DNA of 64,000 nt from Colletes latitarsis (Eukaryota; Arthropoda; Insecta; Hymenoptera; Colletidae). The translations under genes and the position numbers were made by a program. The stretch spans positions 25,175,672 through 25,239,671 of the forward strand of contig NC_135134.1 in the NCBI RefSeq assembly GCF_051014445.1, in the 5' to 3' direction. Positions 22,754 to 37,500 of the stretch are shown one piece after another; the stretch's first letter is position 1, and each line of letters begins with the position of its first letter. The notes below the pieces were generated by a model that saw only the letters and a program-made list of their open reading frames with translations, searched no databases and was not told where the DNA came from.

Positions 22754-25700
22754 CAATCCAGAAATAGCCCAGGATCTAGCCATGAGGTATGAGAAATATG
22801 CGAAAGTATGAGCCTGACGAGAGCAAATCCTAGACCTAACCCAGACCTAACATGCGTTATCCTCTAAAATATTTGTCAAGACCAGGTTTAATTGATTGTT
22901 TCAGTGTGGTCCCACATTACTACGTGATCCAAACCAGAAAAAACCCAGGATCCGTTCGACAAGTATGTGAAGAATGCGAAAGAATGAGTCTGATGAGTGA
23001 AAATCCCAGGCCTAACCTAGACCTAACATGCGTTATCCTCAAAAATATTGATCGAAACCTGGTTTAATCGACTCTTTCAGCGTGGTACCACATTACTGCG
23101 TGATACAATCCAGAAACAGCCCAGGATCTAGCCATGAAGTATGAGAAATATACGAATGTATGAGCCTGATGAGGACAAATCCTAGACCTAACCCAAACCT
23201 AACATGCGTTATCCTCTAAAATATTTATGAAGACCAGGTTTAATTGAATGTTTCAGTGTGGTACCACATTAATACGTGAACCAAACCAGAAAAAACCCAG
23301 GATCCGTTCAACAAGTATGTGAAGAATGCGAAAGTATGAGTCTGATGAGTGAAATTCCCAGGGCTAACCTAGACCTAACATGCGTTATCCTCTAAAATGT
23401 TGATCCAAACCAGGTTTAATGGACTGTTTCAGTGTGGTACCACTTTACTACGTGATCCAAAGCGGAAAAAACCCACGATCAGGTCAACATGTATGTTAAA
23501 ACTGCGAAAGTATGACCCTGACGAGGGCAAATCCCAGGCCTAACCTAGACCTAAGATGCGTTGTCCTCTAAAATATTGATCGAAACCAGGTTTAATTGAC
23601 TGTTTCAGTGTGGTACTTCATTACTACATGATGCAATCCAGAAAAAGCCCAGGATCTAGGCATCAAGTATGAGAAATATGCGAAAGAATGAGCCTGATGA
23701 GAGCAAATCCCAGACCAAACCTAGACCTAACATGAATTATTCTCTAAAATATTGATCGAAACCAGGTTTAATTGACTGTTTCAGTGTGGTACCACATTAC
23801 TATGTGATCCAAACCAGTAAAAACCCAGGATCCGTACAACAAGTATGTGAAGAATGCGAAAGTATGAGTCTGATGAGTGAAAATCCTCGGCCTAACCTAG
23901 ACCTAACATGCGTTATCCTCAAAAATATTGATCGAAACCATGTTTAATCGACTGTTTCAGTGTGGTACCACATTACTACGTGATCCAAACCGGAAAAAAA
24001 CACAGGATCTGTTCAACAAGTATGTGAAAAACGCGAAAGTATGAGCCTGATGAGGGCAAATCCCAGACCTATCCCAGACCTAACTTGCGTTGTCCTCTAA
24101 GATATTGATGGAAACCAGGTTTAATCGACTGTTTCAGTGTGGTACCACATTACTACGTGATCCAAACCAGAAGAAAACCCAGGATCTGTTCAACAAGTAT
24201 GTGAAGTATGCGAAAGTATGAGTCTGATGAGGGCAAATCCCAGGCCTAAACTAGACATAACTTTCGTTATCCTCTAAAATGTTGATGGAAACCAGGTTTA
24301 ATTGACTGTTTTAGTGTGGTACCACTTTACTACGTGATCCAATGCAGAAAAAACCCTCGATCAGGTCAACATGCATGTTAAAACTGCGAAAGTATGAGCC
24401 TGATGAGAGCAAATCCCAGACCCATCCCAGACCTAACACGCGTTATCCCCAAAAATATTAATCGAAACCAGGTTTAATCGACTGTTTCAGTGTGGTACCA
24501 CATTACTACGTGATCCAAACCAGAAAAAACCCTGGACCTTGTCAACGAGTATGTGAAGTGTGCGAAAGTATGTGTCAGATGAGGGCTAATCCCAGACCTA
24601 TCCCAGACCAAACCTGCGTTATCCTCTAAAATAATGATCGAAACCAGGTTTAATTGACTGTTTTAGGTGTGGCACCACTTTACTACGTGATCCAAAGCAG
24701 AAAAATCCCTCGATCAGGTCAACATGCATGTTAAAACTGCGAAAGTATGACCCTGATGAGGGCAAATCCCAGGCCTAACCTAGACCTAACATGCGTTATC
24801 TTCTAAAATATTGAGCGAAACCAGGTTTAATCGACTGTTTCAGTGTGGTACCACATTACTACGTGACTCAAACCAGAAAAAACCCAGGATCTGTTCAACA
24901 AGTATGTGAAAAACGCGAAAGTATGAGCCTGATGAGGGCAAATCCCAGACCTATCCCAGACCAAACTTGCGTTATCCTCTAAAATATTGATCGAAACCAG
25001 GTTTAATCGACTGTTTCAGTGTGGTTCCACATTGCTACGTGATCCAAACCAGAAAAAACCCAGGATCAGTTCAACAAGTATGTGAAAAACGCGAAAGTAT
25101 GAGCCTGATGAGGGCGAATCCCAGACCTATCCCAGACCTAACTTGCGTTATCCTCTAAAATATTGATCGAAACGAGGCTTAAGTGACTGTTTCAGCGTGG
25201 TACCACATTACTACGTAATACAATCCAGAAACAGCCCGGGATCTAGCAATGAAGTACGAGAAATATGCGAAAGTATGAGCCTGATGAGGGCAAATCCTAG
25301 ACCTAACCCAAACCTAACATGCGTTATCCTCAAAAATATTGATCCAAACCGGGTTTAATGGACTGCTTCAGTGTGGTACCACTTTACTACGTGATCCAAA
25401 GCGGAAAAAACCCTCGATCGGGTCAACATGGATGTTAAAACTGCGAAAGTATGACCCTGACGAGGGCAAATCCCAGGCCTAACCTAGACCTAAGATGCGT
25501 TGTCCTCTAAAATATTGATCGAAACCAGGTTTAATTGACTGTTTCAGTGTGGTACCACATTACTATGTGATCCAAACCAGTAAAAACCCAGGATCCGTTC
25601 AACAAGTAAGTGAAGTGTGCGAAAGTATGAGTCTGATGAGTGAAAATCCTCGGCCTAACCTAGACCTAACATGCGTTATCCTCAAAAATATTGATCGAAA

Positions 25701-27310
25701 CCTGGTTTAATCGACTGTTTCAGTGTGGTACCACATTACTATGTGATCAAAACCAGAAAATAACCCAGGATCTGTTCAACGAGTATGTGAAGTGTGCGAA
25801 AGTATGAGTCTGATGAGGGCAAATCCTAGACCTATCCCAGACCTAACATGCGTTATCCTCAAAAATATTGATCGAAACCTGGTTTAATCGACTGTTTCAG
25901 CGTGGTAGCACATTACTACGTAACCCAAACCAGAAAAAACCCAGGATCTGTTCAACAAGTATGTGAAAAACACGAAAGTATGAGCCTGATGAGGGCGAAT
26001 CCCAGACCTATCCCAGGCCTAACTTGCGTTATCCTCTAAAATATTGATCGAAACGAGGTTTAATTGACTGTTTCAGCGTGGTACCACATTACTACGTGAT
26101 ACAATTCAGAAACAGCCCGGGATCTAACCATGAAGTATGAGAAATATGCGAAAGTATGAGCTTGATGAGGGCAAATCCTAGACCTAACCCAAACCTAACA
26201 TGCGTTATCCTCTAAAATATTGATCCAAACAGGGTTTAATGGACTGCTTCAGTGTGGTACCACTTTACTACGTGATCCAAAGCGGAAAAAACCCAGGATC
26301 TGTTCAACAGGTATGTGAAAAACGCGAAAGTATGAGCCTGATGAGGGCAAATCCCAGACCTATCCCAGAACAAACTTGCGTTATCCTCTAAAATATTGAT
26401 CGAAACCAGGTTTAATCGACTGTTTCAGTGTGGTACAACATCGCTACGTGATCCAAACCAGAAAAAACCCAGGATCAGTTCAACAAGTATGTGAAAAACG
26501 CGAAAGTATGAGCCTGATGAGGGCGAATCCCAGAGCTATCCCAGACCTAACTTGCGTTATCCTCTAAAATATTGATCGAAACGAGGTTTAATTGTCTGTT
26601 TCAGCGTGGTACCACATTACTATGTGATACAATCCAGAAACAGCCCGGGATCTAGCCATGACGTATGAGAAAAAATGCGAAAGTATGAGCCTGATGAGGG
26701 CAAATCCTAGACCTAACCCAAACCTAACATGCGTTATCCTCTAAAATAATGATCGAAACCAGGTTTAATTGATTGTTTTAGTTGTGGCACCACTTTACTA
26801 CGTGATCCAAAGCAGAAAATACCCTCGATCAGGTCTACATGCATGTTAAAACTGCGAAAGTATGACCCTGATGAGGGCAAATCCCAGGCTTAACCTAGAC
26901 CTAACATGCGTTATCTTCTAAAATATTGAGCGAAACCAGGTTTAATTGTCTGTTTCAGTGTGGTACCACATTACTACGTGATCCAATCCAGAAATAGCCC
27001 AGGATCTAGCCATGAAGTATGAGAAATATGCGAAAGTATGAGCCTGATGAGGGCAAATCCTAGACCTAACCCAGACCTAACATGCGTTGTCCTCTAAAAT
27101 ATTTATCAAGACCAGGTTTAATCGACTGTTTCAGTGTGGTCCCACATTACTACGTGATCCAAACAAGAAAAAACCCGGGATCCGTTCAACAAGTATGTGA
27201 AGAATGCGAAAGTATGAGTCTGATGCGTGAAAATCCCACGCCTAACCTAGACCTAACATGCGTTATCCTCAAAAATATTGATCGAAACCTGGTTTAATTG
27301 ACTGTTTTAG
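22754..27310 (+). repeat. Super-unit III (follows unit II at offset 5463-5464)
   Basis: Matches super-unit II from its start to about 27310, then diverges. Unit II continues with 'gttttagttgtggtaccactttac', whereas this copy switches to 'gttttagtgtggtaccacattactatgtg' and a B-like monomer resembling 2310-2380 (shared 'gaaaatagcccaggatctatcc'). The switch again lies within a monomer. Confidence 0.85.
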
Positions 27311-28359
27311 TGTGGTACCACATTACTATGTGATCCAAACCAGAAAATAGCCCAGGATCTATCCATGAAGTATAATAAATATGCGAAAGTATGAGCCTGA
27401 TGAGGGCAAATCCTAGACCTAACCCAGACCTAACATGCGTTATCCTCAAAAATATTTATCAAGACCAGGTCTAACTGAATGTTTCAGTGTGGTATCACAT
27501 TACTACGTGATCCATACCAGAAAAAACCCAGGATCCGTTCAACAAGTATGTAAAGAATGCGAAAGTATGAGTCTGATGCGTGAAAATCCCAGGCCTAACC
27601 TAGACCTAACATGCGTTATCCTCAAAAATATTGATCGAAACCTGGTTTAATCGACTGTTTCAGTGTGGTACCACTTTACTACGTGATCCAAAGCAGAAAA
27701 AACACTCGATCAGGTCAACATGTATGTTAGAACTGCGAAAGTATGACCCTGATGAGGGCAAATCCCAGACCTATCCCAGACCTAACTTGCGTTGTCCTCT
27801 AAGATATTGATGCAAACCAGGTTTAATTGACTGTTTCAGTGTTGTACTTCATTACTACGTGATGCAATCCAGAAAAAGCCCAGGATCCGTTCAACAAGTA
27901 TGTGAAGAATGCGAAAGTATGTGTCTGATGAGTGAAAATCCCAGGCCTAACCTAGACCTAACATGCGTTATCCTCTAAAATATTGATCGAAACCTGGTTT
28001 AATCTACTGTTTCAGTGTGGTACCACATTACTACGTGATCCAAACCAGAAAAAACCCAGGATCCGTTCAACAAGTATGTGAAGAATGCGAAAGTATGAGT
28101 CTGATGAGGTCAAATCCCAGACCTATCCCAGACTTAACTTGCGTTATCCTCTAAAATATTGATCGAAACCGGGTTTAATCGACTGTTTCAGTGTGGTACC
28201 ACATTACTACGTGATCCAAACCAGAAAAAACCCAGGATCAGTTCAACAAGTATGTGAAAAACGCGAAAGTATGAGCCTGATGAGGGCGAATCCCAGACCT
28301 ATCCCAGACCTAACTTGCGTTATCCTCTAAAATATTGATCGAAACCAGGTTTAATTGAC
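27311..28359 (+). repeat. Mixed satellite linker between super-units III and IV
   Basis: About six monomers not shared with the preceding unit. They include a D/A chimera near 27840-27900 (gttgtacttcat followed by ggatccgttcaac) like the one that ends the 4213-bp repeat at 7799. No gene seen. Confidence 0.75.
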
Positions 28360-31300
28360 TGTTTCAGCGTGGTACCACATTACTGCGTGATACAATCCAG
28401 AAACAGCCCAGGATCTAGCCATGAAGTATGAGAAATATACGAATGTATGAGCCTGATGAGGACAAATCCTAGACCTAACCCAAACCTAACATGCGTTATC
28501 CTCTAAAATATTTATGAAGACCAGGTTTAATTGAATGTTTCAGTGTGGTACCACATTAATACGTGAACCAAACCAGAAAAAACCCAGGATCCGTTCAACA
28601 AGTATGTGAAGAATGCGAAAGTATGAGTCTGATGAGTGAAATTCCCAGGGCTAACCTAGACCTAACATGCGTTATCCTCTAAAATGTTGATCCAAACCAG
28701 GTTTAATGGACTGTTTCAGTGTGGTACCACTTTACTACGTGATCCAAAGCGGAAAAAACCCACGATCAGGTCAACATGAATGTTAAAACTGCGAAAGTAT
28801 GACCCTGACGAGGGCAAATCCCAGGCCTAACCTAGACCTAAGATGCGTTGTCCTCTAAAATATTGATCGAAACCAGGTTTAATTGACTGTTTCAGTGTGG
28901 TACTTCATTACTACATGATGCAATCCAGAAAAAGCCCAGGATCTAGGCATCAAGTATGAGAAATATGCGAAAGAATGAGCCTGATGAGAGCAAATCCCAG
29001 ACCAAACCTAGACCTAACATGAATTATTCTCTAAAATATTGATCGAAACCAGGTTCAATTGACTGTTTCAGTGTGGTACCACATTACTATGTGATCCAAA
29101 CCAGTAAAAACCCAGGATCCGTACAACAAGTATGTGAAGAATGCGAAAGTATGAGTCTGATGAGTGAAAATCCTCGGCCTAACCTAGACCTAACATGCGT
29201 TATCCTCAAAAATATTGATCGAAACCATGTTTAATCGACTGTTTCAGTGTGGTACCACATTACTACGTGATCCAAACCGGAAAAAAACACAGGATCTGTT
29301 CAACAAGTATGTGAAAAACGCGAAAGTATGAGCCTGATGAGGGCAAATCCCAGACCTATCCCAGACCTAACTTGCGTTGTCCTCTAAGATATTGATGGAA
29401 ACCAGGTTTAATCGACTGTTTCAGTGTGGTACCACATTACTACGTGATCCAAACCAGAAGAAAACCCAGGATCTGTTCAACAAGTATGTGAAGTATGCGA
29501 AAGTATGAGTCTGATGAGGGCAAATCCCAGGCCTAAACTAGACATAACTTTCGTTATCCTCTAAAATGTTGATGGAAACCAGGTTTAATTGACTGTTTTA
29601 GTGTGGTACCACTTTACTACGTGATCCAATGCAGAAAAAACCCTCGATCAGGTCAACATGCATGTTAAAACTGCGAAAGTATGAGCCTGATGAGAGCAAA
29701 TCTCAGACCCATCCCAGACCTAACATGCGTTATCCCCAAAAATATTAATCGAAACCAGGTTTAATCGACTGTTTCAGTGTGGTACCACATTACTACGTGA
29801 TCCAAACCAGAAAAAAACCTGGACCTTGTCAACGAGTATGTGAAGTGTGCGAAAGTATGAGTCAGATGAGGGCTAATCCCAGACCTATCCCAGACCAAAC
29901 CTGCGTTATCCTCTAAAATAATGATCGAAACCAGGTTTAATTGACTGTTTTAGGTGTGGCACCACTTTACTACGTGATCCAAAGCAGAAAAATCCCTCGA
30001 TCAGGTCAACATGCATGTTAAAACTGCGAAAGTATGACCCTGATGAGGGCAAATCCCAGGCCTAACCTAGACCTAACATGCGTTATCTTCTAAAATATTG
30101 AGCGAAACCAGGTTTAATCGACTGTTTCAGTGTGGTACCACATTACTACGTGACTCAAACCAGAAAAAACCCAGGATCTGTTCAACAAGTATGTGAAAAA
30201 CGCGAAAGTATGAGCCTGATGAGGGCAAATCCCAGACCTATCCCAGACCAAACTTGCGTTATCCTCTAAAATATTGATCGAAACCAGGTTTAATCGACTG
30301 TTTCAGTGTGGTTCCACATTGCTACGTGATCCAAACCAGAAAAAACCCAGGATCAGTTCAACAAGTATGTGAAAAACGCGAAAGTATGAGCCTGATGAGG
30401 GCGAATCCCAGACCTATCCCAGACCTAACTTGCGTTATCCTCTAAAATATTGATCGAAACGAGGCTTAAGTGACTGTTTCAGCAGTGGTACCACATTACT
30501 ACGTGATACAATCCAGAAACAGCCCGGGATCTAGCAATGAAGTACGAGAAATATGCGAAAGTATGAGCCTGATGAGGGCAAATCCTAGACCTAACCCAAA
30601 CCTAACATGCGTTATCCTCTAAAATATTGATCCAAACCGGGTTTAATGGACTGCTTCAGTGTGGTACCACTTTACTACGTGATCCAAAGCGGAAAAAACC
30701 CTCGATCGGGTCAACATGTATGTTAAAACTGCGAAAGTATGACCCTGACGAGGGCAAATCCCAGGCCTAACCTAGACCTAAGATGCGTTGTCCTCTAAAA
30801 TATTGATCGAAACCAGGTTTAATTGACTGTTTCAGTGTGGTACCACATTACTATGTGATCCAAACCAGTAAAAACCCAGGATCCGTTCAACAAGTATGTG
30901 AAGTGTGCGAAAGTATGAGTCTGATGAGTGAAAATCCTCGGCCTAACCTAGACCTAACATGCGTTATCCTCAAAAATATTGATCGAGACCTGGTTTAATC
31001 GACTGTTTCAGTGTGGTACCACATTACTATGTGATCAAAACCAGAAAATAACCCAGGATCTGTTCAACGAGTATGTGAAGTGTGCGAAAGTATGAGTCTG
31101 ATGAGGGCAAATCCTAGACCTATCCCAGACCTAACATGCGTTATCCTCAAAAATATTGATCGAAACCTGGTTTAATCGACTGTTTCAGCGTGGTAGCACA
31201 TTACTACGTAACCCAAACCAGAAAAAACCCAGGATCTGTTCAACAAGTATGTGAAAAACACGAAAGTATGAGCCTGATGAGGGCGAATCTCAGACCTATC

Positions 31301-31582
31301 CCAGGCCTAACTTGCGTTATCCTCTAAAATATTGATCGAAACGAGGTTTAATTGACTGTTTCAGCGTGGTACCACATTACTACGTGATACAATTCAGAAA
31401 CAGCCCGGGATCTAGCCATGAAGTATGAGAAATATGCGAAAGTATGAGCTTGATGAGGGCAAATCCTAGACCTAACCCAAACCTAACATTCGTTATCCTC
31501 TAAAATATTGTTCCAAACAGGGTTTAATGGACTGCTTCAGTGTGGTACCACTTTACTACGTGATCCAAAGCGGAAAAAACCC
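28360..31582 (+). repeat. Super-unit IV (matches 23073-26295)
   Basis: Near-identical to 23073-26295 at an offset of about 5287 bp (30 monomers). It leaves the match after 31582: unit III continues 'aggatctgttcaacagg' and unit IV 'acgatcagatcaacatg'. Both breaks fall just after the A-rich run and ccc. Confidence 0.85.
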
Positions 31583-34226
31583 ACGATCAGATCAACATGT
31601 ATGTTATTACTGCGAAAGTATGACCCTGACGAGAGCAAATCCCTGGCCTAACGTAGACCTAACATGCGTTGTCCTCTAAAATATTGATGGAAACCAGGTT
31701 TAATTGACTGTTTCAGTGTTGTACTTCATTACTACATGATGCAATCCAGAAAAAGCCCAGGATCTAGGCATCAAGTATGAGAAATATGCGAAAGAATGAG
31801 CCTGATGAGAGCAAATCCCAGACCAAACCTAGACCTAACATGAATTATTCTCTAAAATATTGATCGAAACCAGATTTAATTGACTGTTTCAGTGTGGTAC
31901 CACGTTACTATGTGATCCAAACCAGTAAAAACCCAGGATCCGTACAACAAGTATGTGAAGAATGCGAAAGTATGAGTCTGATGAGTGAAAATCCTCGGCC
32001 TAACCTAGACCTAACATGCGTTATCCTCAAAAATATTGATCGAAACCATGTTTAATCGACTGTTTCAGTGTGGTACCACATTACTACGTGATCCAAACCA
32101 GAAAAAAACACAGGATCTGTTCAACAAGTATGTGAAAAACGCGAATGTATGAGCCTGATGAGGGCAAATCCCAGACCTATCCCAGACCTAACTTGCGTTG
32201 TCCTCTAAGATATTGATGGAAACCAGGTTTAATCGACTGTTTCAGTGTGGTACCACATTACTACGTGATCCAAACCAGAAAAAAACCCAGGATCTGTTCA
32301 ACAAGTATGTGAAGTATGCGAAAGTATGAGTCTGATGAGGGCAAATCCCAGGCCTAAACTAGACATAACTTTCGTTATCCTCTAAAATGTTGATCGAAAC
32401 CAGGTTTAATTGACTGTTTTAGGTGTGGCACCACTTTACTACGTGATCCAATGCAGGAAAATCCCTCGATCAGGTCAACATGCATGTTAAAACTGCGAAA
32501 GTATGACCCTGATGAGGGCAAATCCCAGGCCTAACCTAGACCTAACATGCGTTATCTTCTAAAATATTGAGCGAAACCAGGTTTAATCGACTGTTTCAGT
32601 GTGGTACCACATTACTACGTGACTCAAACCAGAAAAAACCCAGGATCTGTTCAACAAGTATGTGAAAAACGCGAAAGTATGAGCCTGATGAGGGCAAATC
32701 CCAGACCTATCCCAGACCAAACTTGCGTTATCCTCTAAAACATTGATCGAAACCAGGTTTAATCGACTGTTTCAGTGTGGTTCCACATTGCTACGTGATC
32801 CAAACCAGAAAAAACCCAGGATCAGTTCAACAAGTATGTGAAAAACGCGAAAGTATGAGCCTGATGAGGGCGAATCCCAGACCTATCCCAGACCTAACTT
32901 GCGTTATCCTCTAAAATATTGATCGAAACGAGGCTTAAGTGACTGTTTCAGCGTGGTACCACATTACTACGTGATACAATCCAGAAACAGGCTGGGATCT
33001 AGCCATGAAGTACGAGAAATATGCGAAAGTATGAGCCTGATGAGGGCAAATCCTAGACCTAACCCAAACCTAACATGCGTTATCCTCTAAAATATTGATC
33101 CAAACCGGGTTTAATGGACTGCTTCAGTGTGGTACCACTTTACTACGTGATCCAAAGCGGAAAAAACCCTCGATCGGGTCAACATGTATGTTAAAACTGC
33201 GAAAGTATGACCCTGACGAGGGCAAATTCCAGGCCTAACCTAGACCTAAGATGCGTTGTCCTCTAAAATATTGATGGAAACCAGGTTTAATTGACTGTTT
33301 CAGTGTTGTACTTCATTACTACGTGATGCAATCCAGAAAAAGCCCAGGATCTAGACATCAAGTATGAGAAATATGCGAAAGAATGAGCATGATGAGAGCA
33401 AATCCCAGTCCAAACCTAGACCTAGCATGTATTATTCTCTAAAATATTGATCGAAACCAGGTTTAATTGACTGTTTCAGTGTGGTACCACATTACTATGT
33501 GATCCAAACCAGTAAAAACCCAGGATCCGTTCAACAAGTATGTGAAGTGTGCGAAAGTATGAGTCTGATGAGTGAAAATCCTCGGCCTAACCTAGACCTA
33601 ACATGCGTTATCCTCAAAAATATTGATCGAAACCTGGTTTAATCGACTGTTTCAGTGTGGTACCACATTACTATGTGATCAAAACCAGAAAATAACCCAG
33701 GATCTGTTCAACGAGTATGTGAAGTGTGCGAAAGTATGAGTCTGATGAGGGCAAATCCTAGACCTATCCCAGACCTAACATGCGTTATCCTCAAAAATAT
33801 TGATCGAAACCTGGTTTAATCGACTGTTTCAGCGTGGTAGCACATTACTACGTAACCCAAACCAGAAAAAACCCAGGATCTGTTCAACAAGTATGTGAAA
33901 AACACGAAAGTATGAGCCTGATGAGGGCGAATCCCAGACCTATCCCAGGCCTAACTTGCGTTATCCTCTAAAATATTGATCGAAACGAGGTTTAATTGAC
34001 TGTTTCAGCGTGGTACCACATTACTACGTGATACAATTCAGAATCAGCCCGGGATCTAGCCATGAAGTATGAGAAATATGCGAAAGTATGAGCTTGATGA
34101 GGGCAAATCCTAGACCTAACCCAAACCTAACATGCGTTATCCTCTAAAATATTGATCCAAACAGGGTTTAATGGACTGCTTCAGTGTGGTACCACTTTAC
34201 TACGTGATCCAAAGCGGAAAAAACCC
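31583..34226 (+). repeat. 2644-bp unit (15 monomers)
   Basis: Begins with a C monomer carrying the rare 'atgttattactgcg' variant, which recurs at 34245 at an offset of 2644 bp. Internally it resembles a shortened super-unit: near 32450 the text jumps from a 'ccaatgcag' copy to an 'aaaatccctcg' copy, consistent with loss of two monomers relative to 24340-24690. Confidence 0.8.
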
Positions 34227-34585
34227 ATGATCAGGTCAACATGTATGTTATTACTGCGAAAGTATGACCCTGACGAGAGCAAATCCCAGGCCTAACGTAG
34301 ACCTAACATGCGTTGTCCTCTAAAATATTGATGGAAACCAGGTTTAATTGACTGTTTCAGTGTTGTACTTCATTACTACATGATGCAATCCAGAAAAAGC
34401 CCAGGATCTAGGCATCAAGTATGAGAAATATGCGAAAGAATGAGCCTGATGAGAGCAAATCCCAGACCAAACCTAGACCTATCATGAATTATTCTCTAAA
34501 ATATTGATCGAAACCAGGTTTAATTGACTGTTTCAGTGTGGTACCACGTTACTATGTGATCCAAACCAGTAAAAACCCAGGATCC
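34227..34585 (+). repeat. Partial second copy of the 2644-bp unit
   Basis: Repeats 31583-31941 at an offset of 2644 bp, including 'atgttattactgcg' and 'ccacgttactatgtg'. It diverges near 34586, where 'ccgttcaac' replaces 'ccgtacaac' and the next cluster begins. Confidence 0.8.
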
Positions 34586-37500
34586 GTTCAACAAGTATGT
34601 GAAGTGTGCGAAAGTATGAGTCTGATGAGTGAAAATCCTCGGCCTAACCTAGACCTAACATGCGTTATCCTCAAAAATATTGATCGAAACCTGGTTTAAT
34701 CGACTGTTTCAGTGTGGTACCACATTACTATGTGATCAAAACCAGAAAATAACCCAGGATCTGTTCAACGAGTATGTGAAGTGTGCGAAAGTATGAGTCT
34801 GATGAGGGCAAATCCCAGACCTATCCCAGACCTAACTTGCGTTGTCCTCTAAGATATTGATGGAAACCAGGTTTAATCGACTGTTTCAGCGTGGTACCAC
34901 ATTACTACGTGATCCAAACCAGAAAAAAACCCCGGATCTGTTCAACAAGTATGTGAAAAACACGAAAGTATGAGCCTGATGAGGGCGAATCCCAGACCTA
35001 TCCCAGGCCTAACTTGCGTTATCCTCTAAAATATTGATCGAAACGAGGTTTAATTGACTGTTTCAGCGTGGTACCACATTACTACGTGATACAATTCAGA
35101 AACAGCCCGGGATCTAGCCATGAAGTATGAGAAATATGCGAAAGTATGAGCCTGATGAGGGCAAATCCTAGACCTAACCCAAACCTAACATGCGTTATCC
35201 TCTAAAATAGTTATCAATACCAGGTTTAATTGATTGTTTCAGTGTGGTACCACATTACTACGTGATCCAAACCAGTAAAAACCCAGGATCCGTTCAACAA
35301 GTATGTGAAGAATGCGAAAGTATGAGTCTGATGAGTGAAAATCCCCGGCCTAACCTAGACCTAACATGCGTTATCCTCAAAAATATTGATCGAAACCTGG
35401 TTTAATCGACTGTTTCAGTGTGGTACCACATTACTATGTGATCCAAACCAGAAAATAACCCAGGATCTGTTCAACGAGTATGTGAAGTGTGCGAAAGTAT
35501 GAGTCTGATGAGGGCAAATCCCAGACCTATCCCAGACCTAACATGCGTTATCCTCTAAAATATTGATCCAAACCAGGTCTAATGGACTGTTTCAGTGTGG
35601 TACCACACTACTACGTCATCCACACCAGAAACAGCCCAGGATCTAGCCACGAAGTATGAGTAATATGCGAACGTATGAGCCTGATGAGGGCAAATCCCAG
35701 ACCTATCCCAGACCTAACATGCGTTATCCTCTAAAATATTTATCAATACCAGTTTTAATTGATTGTTTCAGTGTGGTACCACATTACTACGTGATCCAAA
35801 CCAGAAAAAAACCAGGATCCGTTCAACAAGTATGTGAAGAATGCGAAAGTATGAGTCTGATGAGTGAAAATCCTCGGCCTAACCTAGACCTAACATGCGT
35901 TATCCTCAAAAATATTGATCGAAACCTGGTTTAATCGACTGTTTCAGTGTGGTACCACATTACTATGTGATCAAAACCAGAAAATAACCCAGGATCTGTT
36001 CAACGAGTATGTGAAGTGTGCGAAAGTATGAGTCTGATGAGGGCAAATCCTAGACCTATCCCAGACCTAACATGCGTTATCCTCTAAAATATTTATCAAG
36101 ACCAGGTTTAATTGACTGTTTCAGTGTGGTACCACATTGCTACGTGATCCAAACCAGAAAAAACCCAGGATCATTTCAACAAGTATGTGAAAAACGCGAA
36201 AGTATGAGCCTGATGAGGGCAAATCCCAGACCTATCCCAGACCTAACTTGCGTTATCCTCTAAAATATTGAACGAAACCTGGTTTAATCGACTGTTTCAG
36301 TGTGGTACCACACTACTACGTCATCCAAACCAGAAACAGGCCAGGATCTAGCCATGAAGTATGAGAAATATGCGAAGGTATGAGCCTGATGAGGGCAAAT
36401 CCTAGACCTAACCCAGACCTAACATGCGTTATTCTCTAAAATATTTATCAAGACAAGGTTTAATTGAATGTTTCAGTGTGGTACCACATTACTACGTGAT
36501 CCAAACCAGTAAAAACCCAACATCCGTTCAACAAGTATGTGAAGAATGCGAAAGTATGAGTCTGCTGAGTGAAAATCCCCGGCCTAACCCAGACCTAACA
36601 TGCGTTATCCTCAAAAATATTTATCAAGACCAGGTTTAACTGAATGTTTCAGTGTGGTACCACATTACTACGTGATCCATACCAGAAACCACCCAGGATC
36701 CGTTCAACAAGTATGTGAAGAATGCGAAAGTATGAGTCTGCTGAGTGAAAATCCCCGGCCTAACCTAGACCTAACATGCGTTATCCTCAAAAATATTGAT
36801 CGAAACCTGGTTTAATCGACTGTTTCAGTGTGGTACCACATTACTATGTGATCCAAACCAGAAAATAACCCAGGATCTGTTCAACGAGTATGTGAAGTGT
36901 GCGAAAGTATGAGTCTGATGAGGGCAAATCCCAGACCTATCCCAGACCTAACATGCGTTATCCTCTAAAATATTGATCCAAACCAGGTCTAACGGAATGT
37001 TTCAGTGTGGTACCACACTACTACGTCATCCAAACCAGAAACAGGCCAGGATCTGGCCATGAAGTATGAGAAATATGCGAACGTATGAGCCTGATGAGGG
37101 CAAATCCTAGACCTAACCCAAACCTAACATGCGTTATCCTCTAAAATAGTTATCAATACCAGGTTTAATTGATTGTTTCAGTGTGGTACTACATTACTAC
37201 GTGATCCAAACCAGAGAAAACCCAGGATCCGTTCAACAAGTATGTGAAGAATGCGAAGGTATGAGTCTGATGAGTGAAAAACCCCGGCCTAACCTAGACC
37301 TAACATGCGTTATCCTCAAAAGTATTGATCGAAACCTGGTTTAATCGACTGTTTCAGTGTTGTACCACATTACTATGTGATCCAAACCAGAAAATAACCC
37401 AGGTTCCGTTCAACGAGTATGTGAAGTGTGCGAAAGTATGAGTCTGATGAGGGCAAATCCCAGACCTATCCCAGACCTAACATGCGTTATCCTCTAAAAT

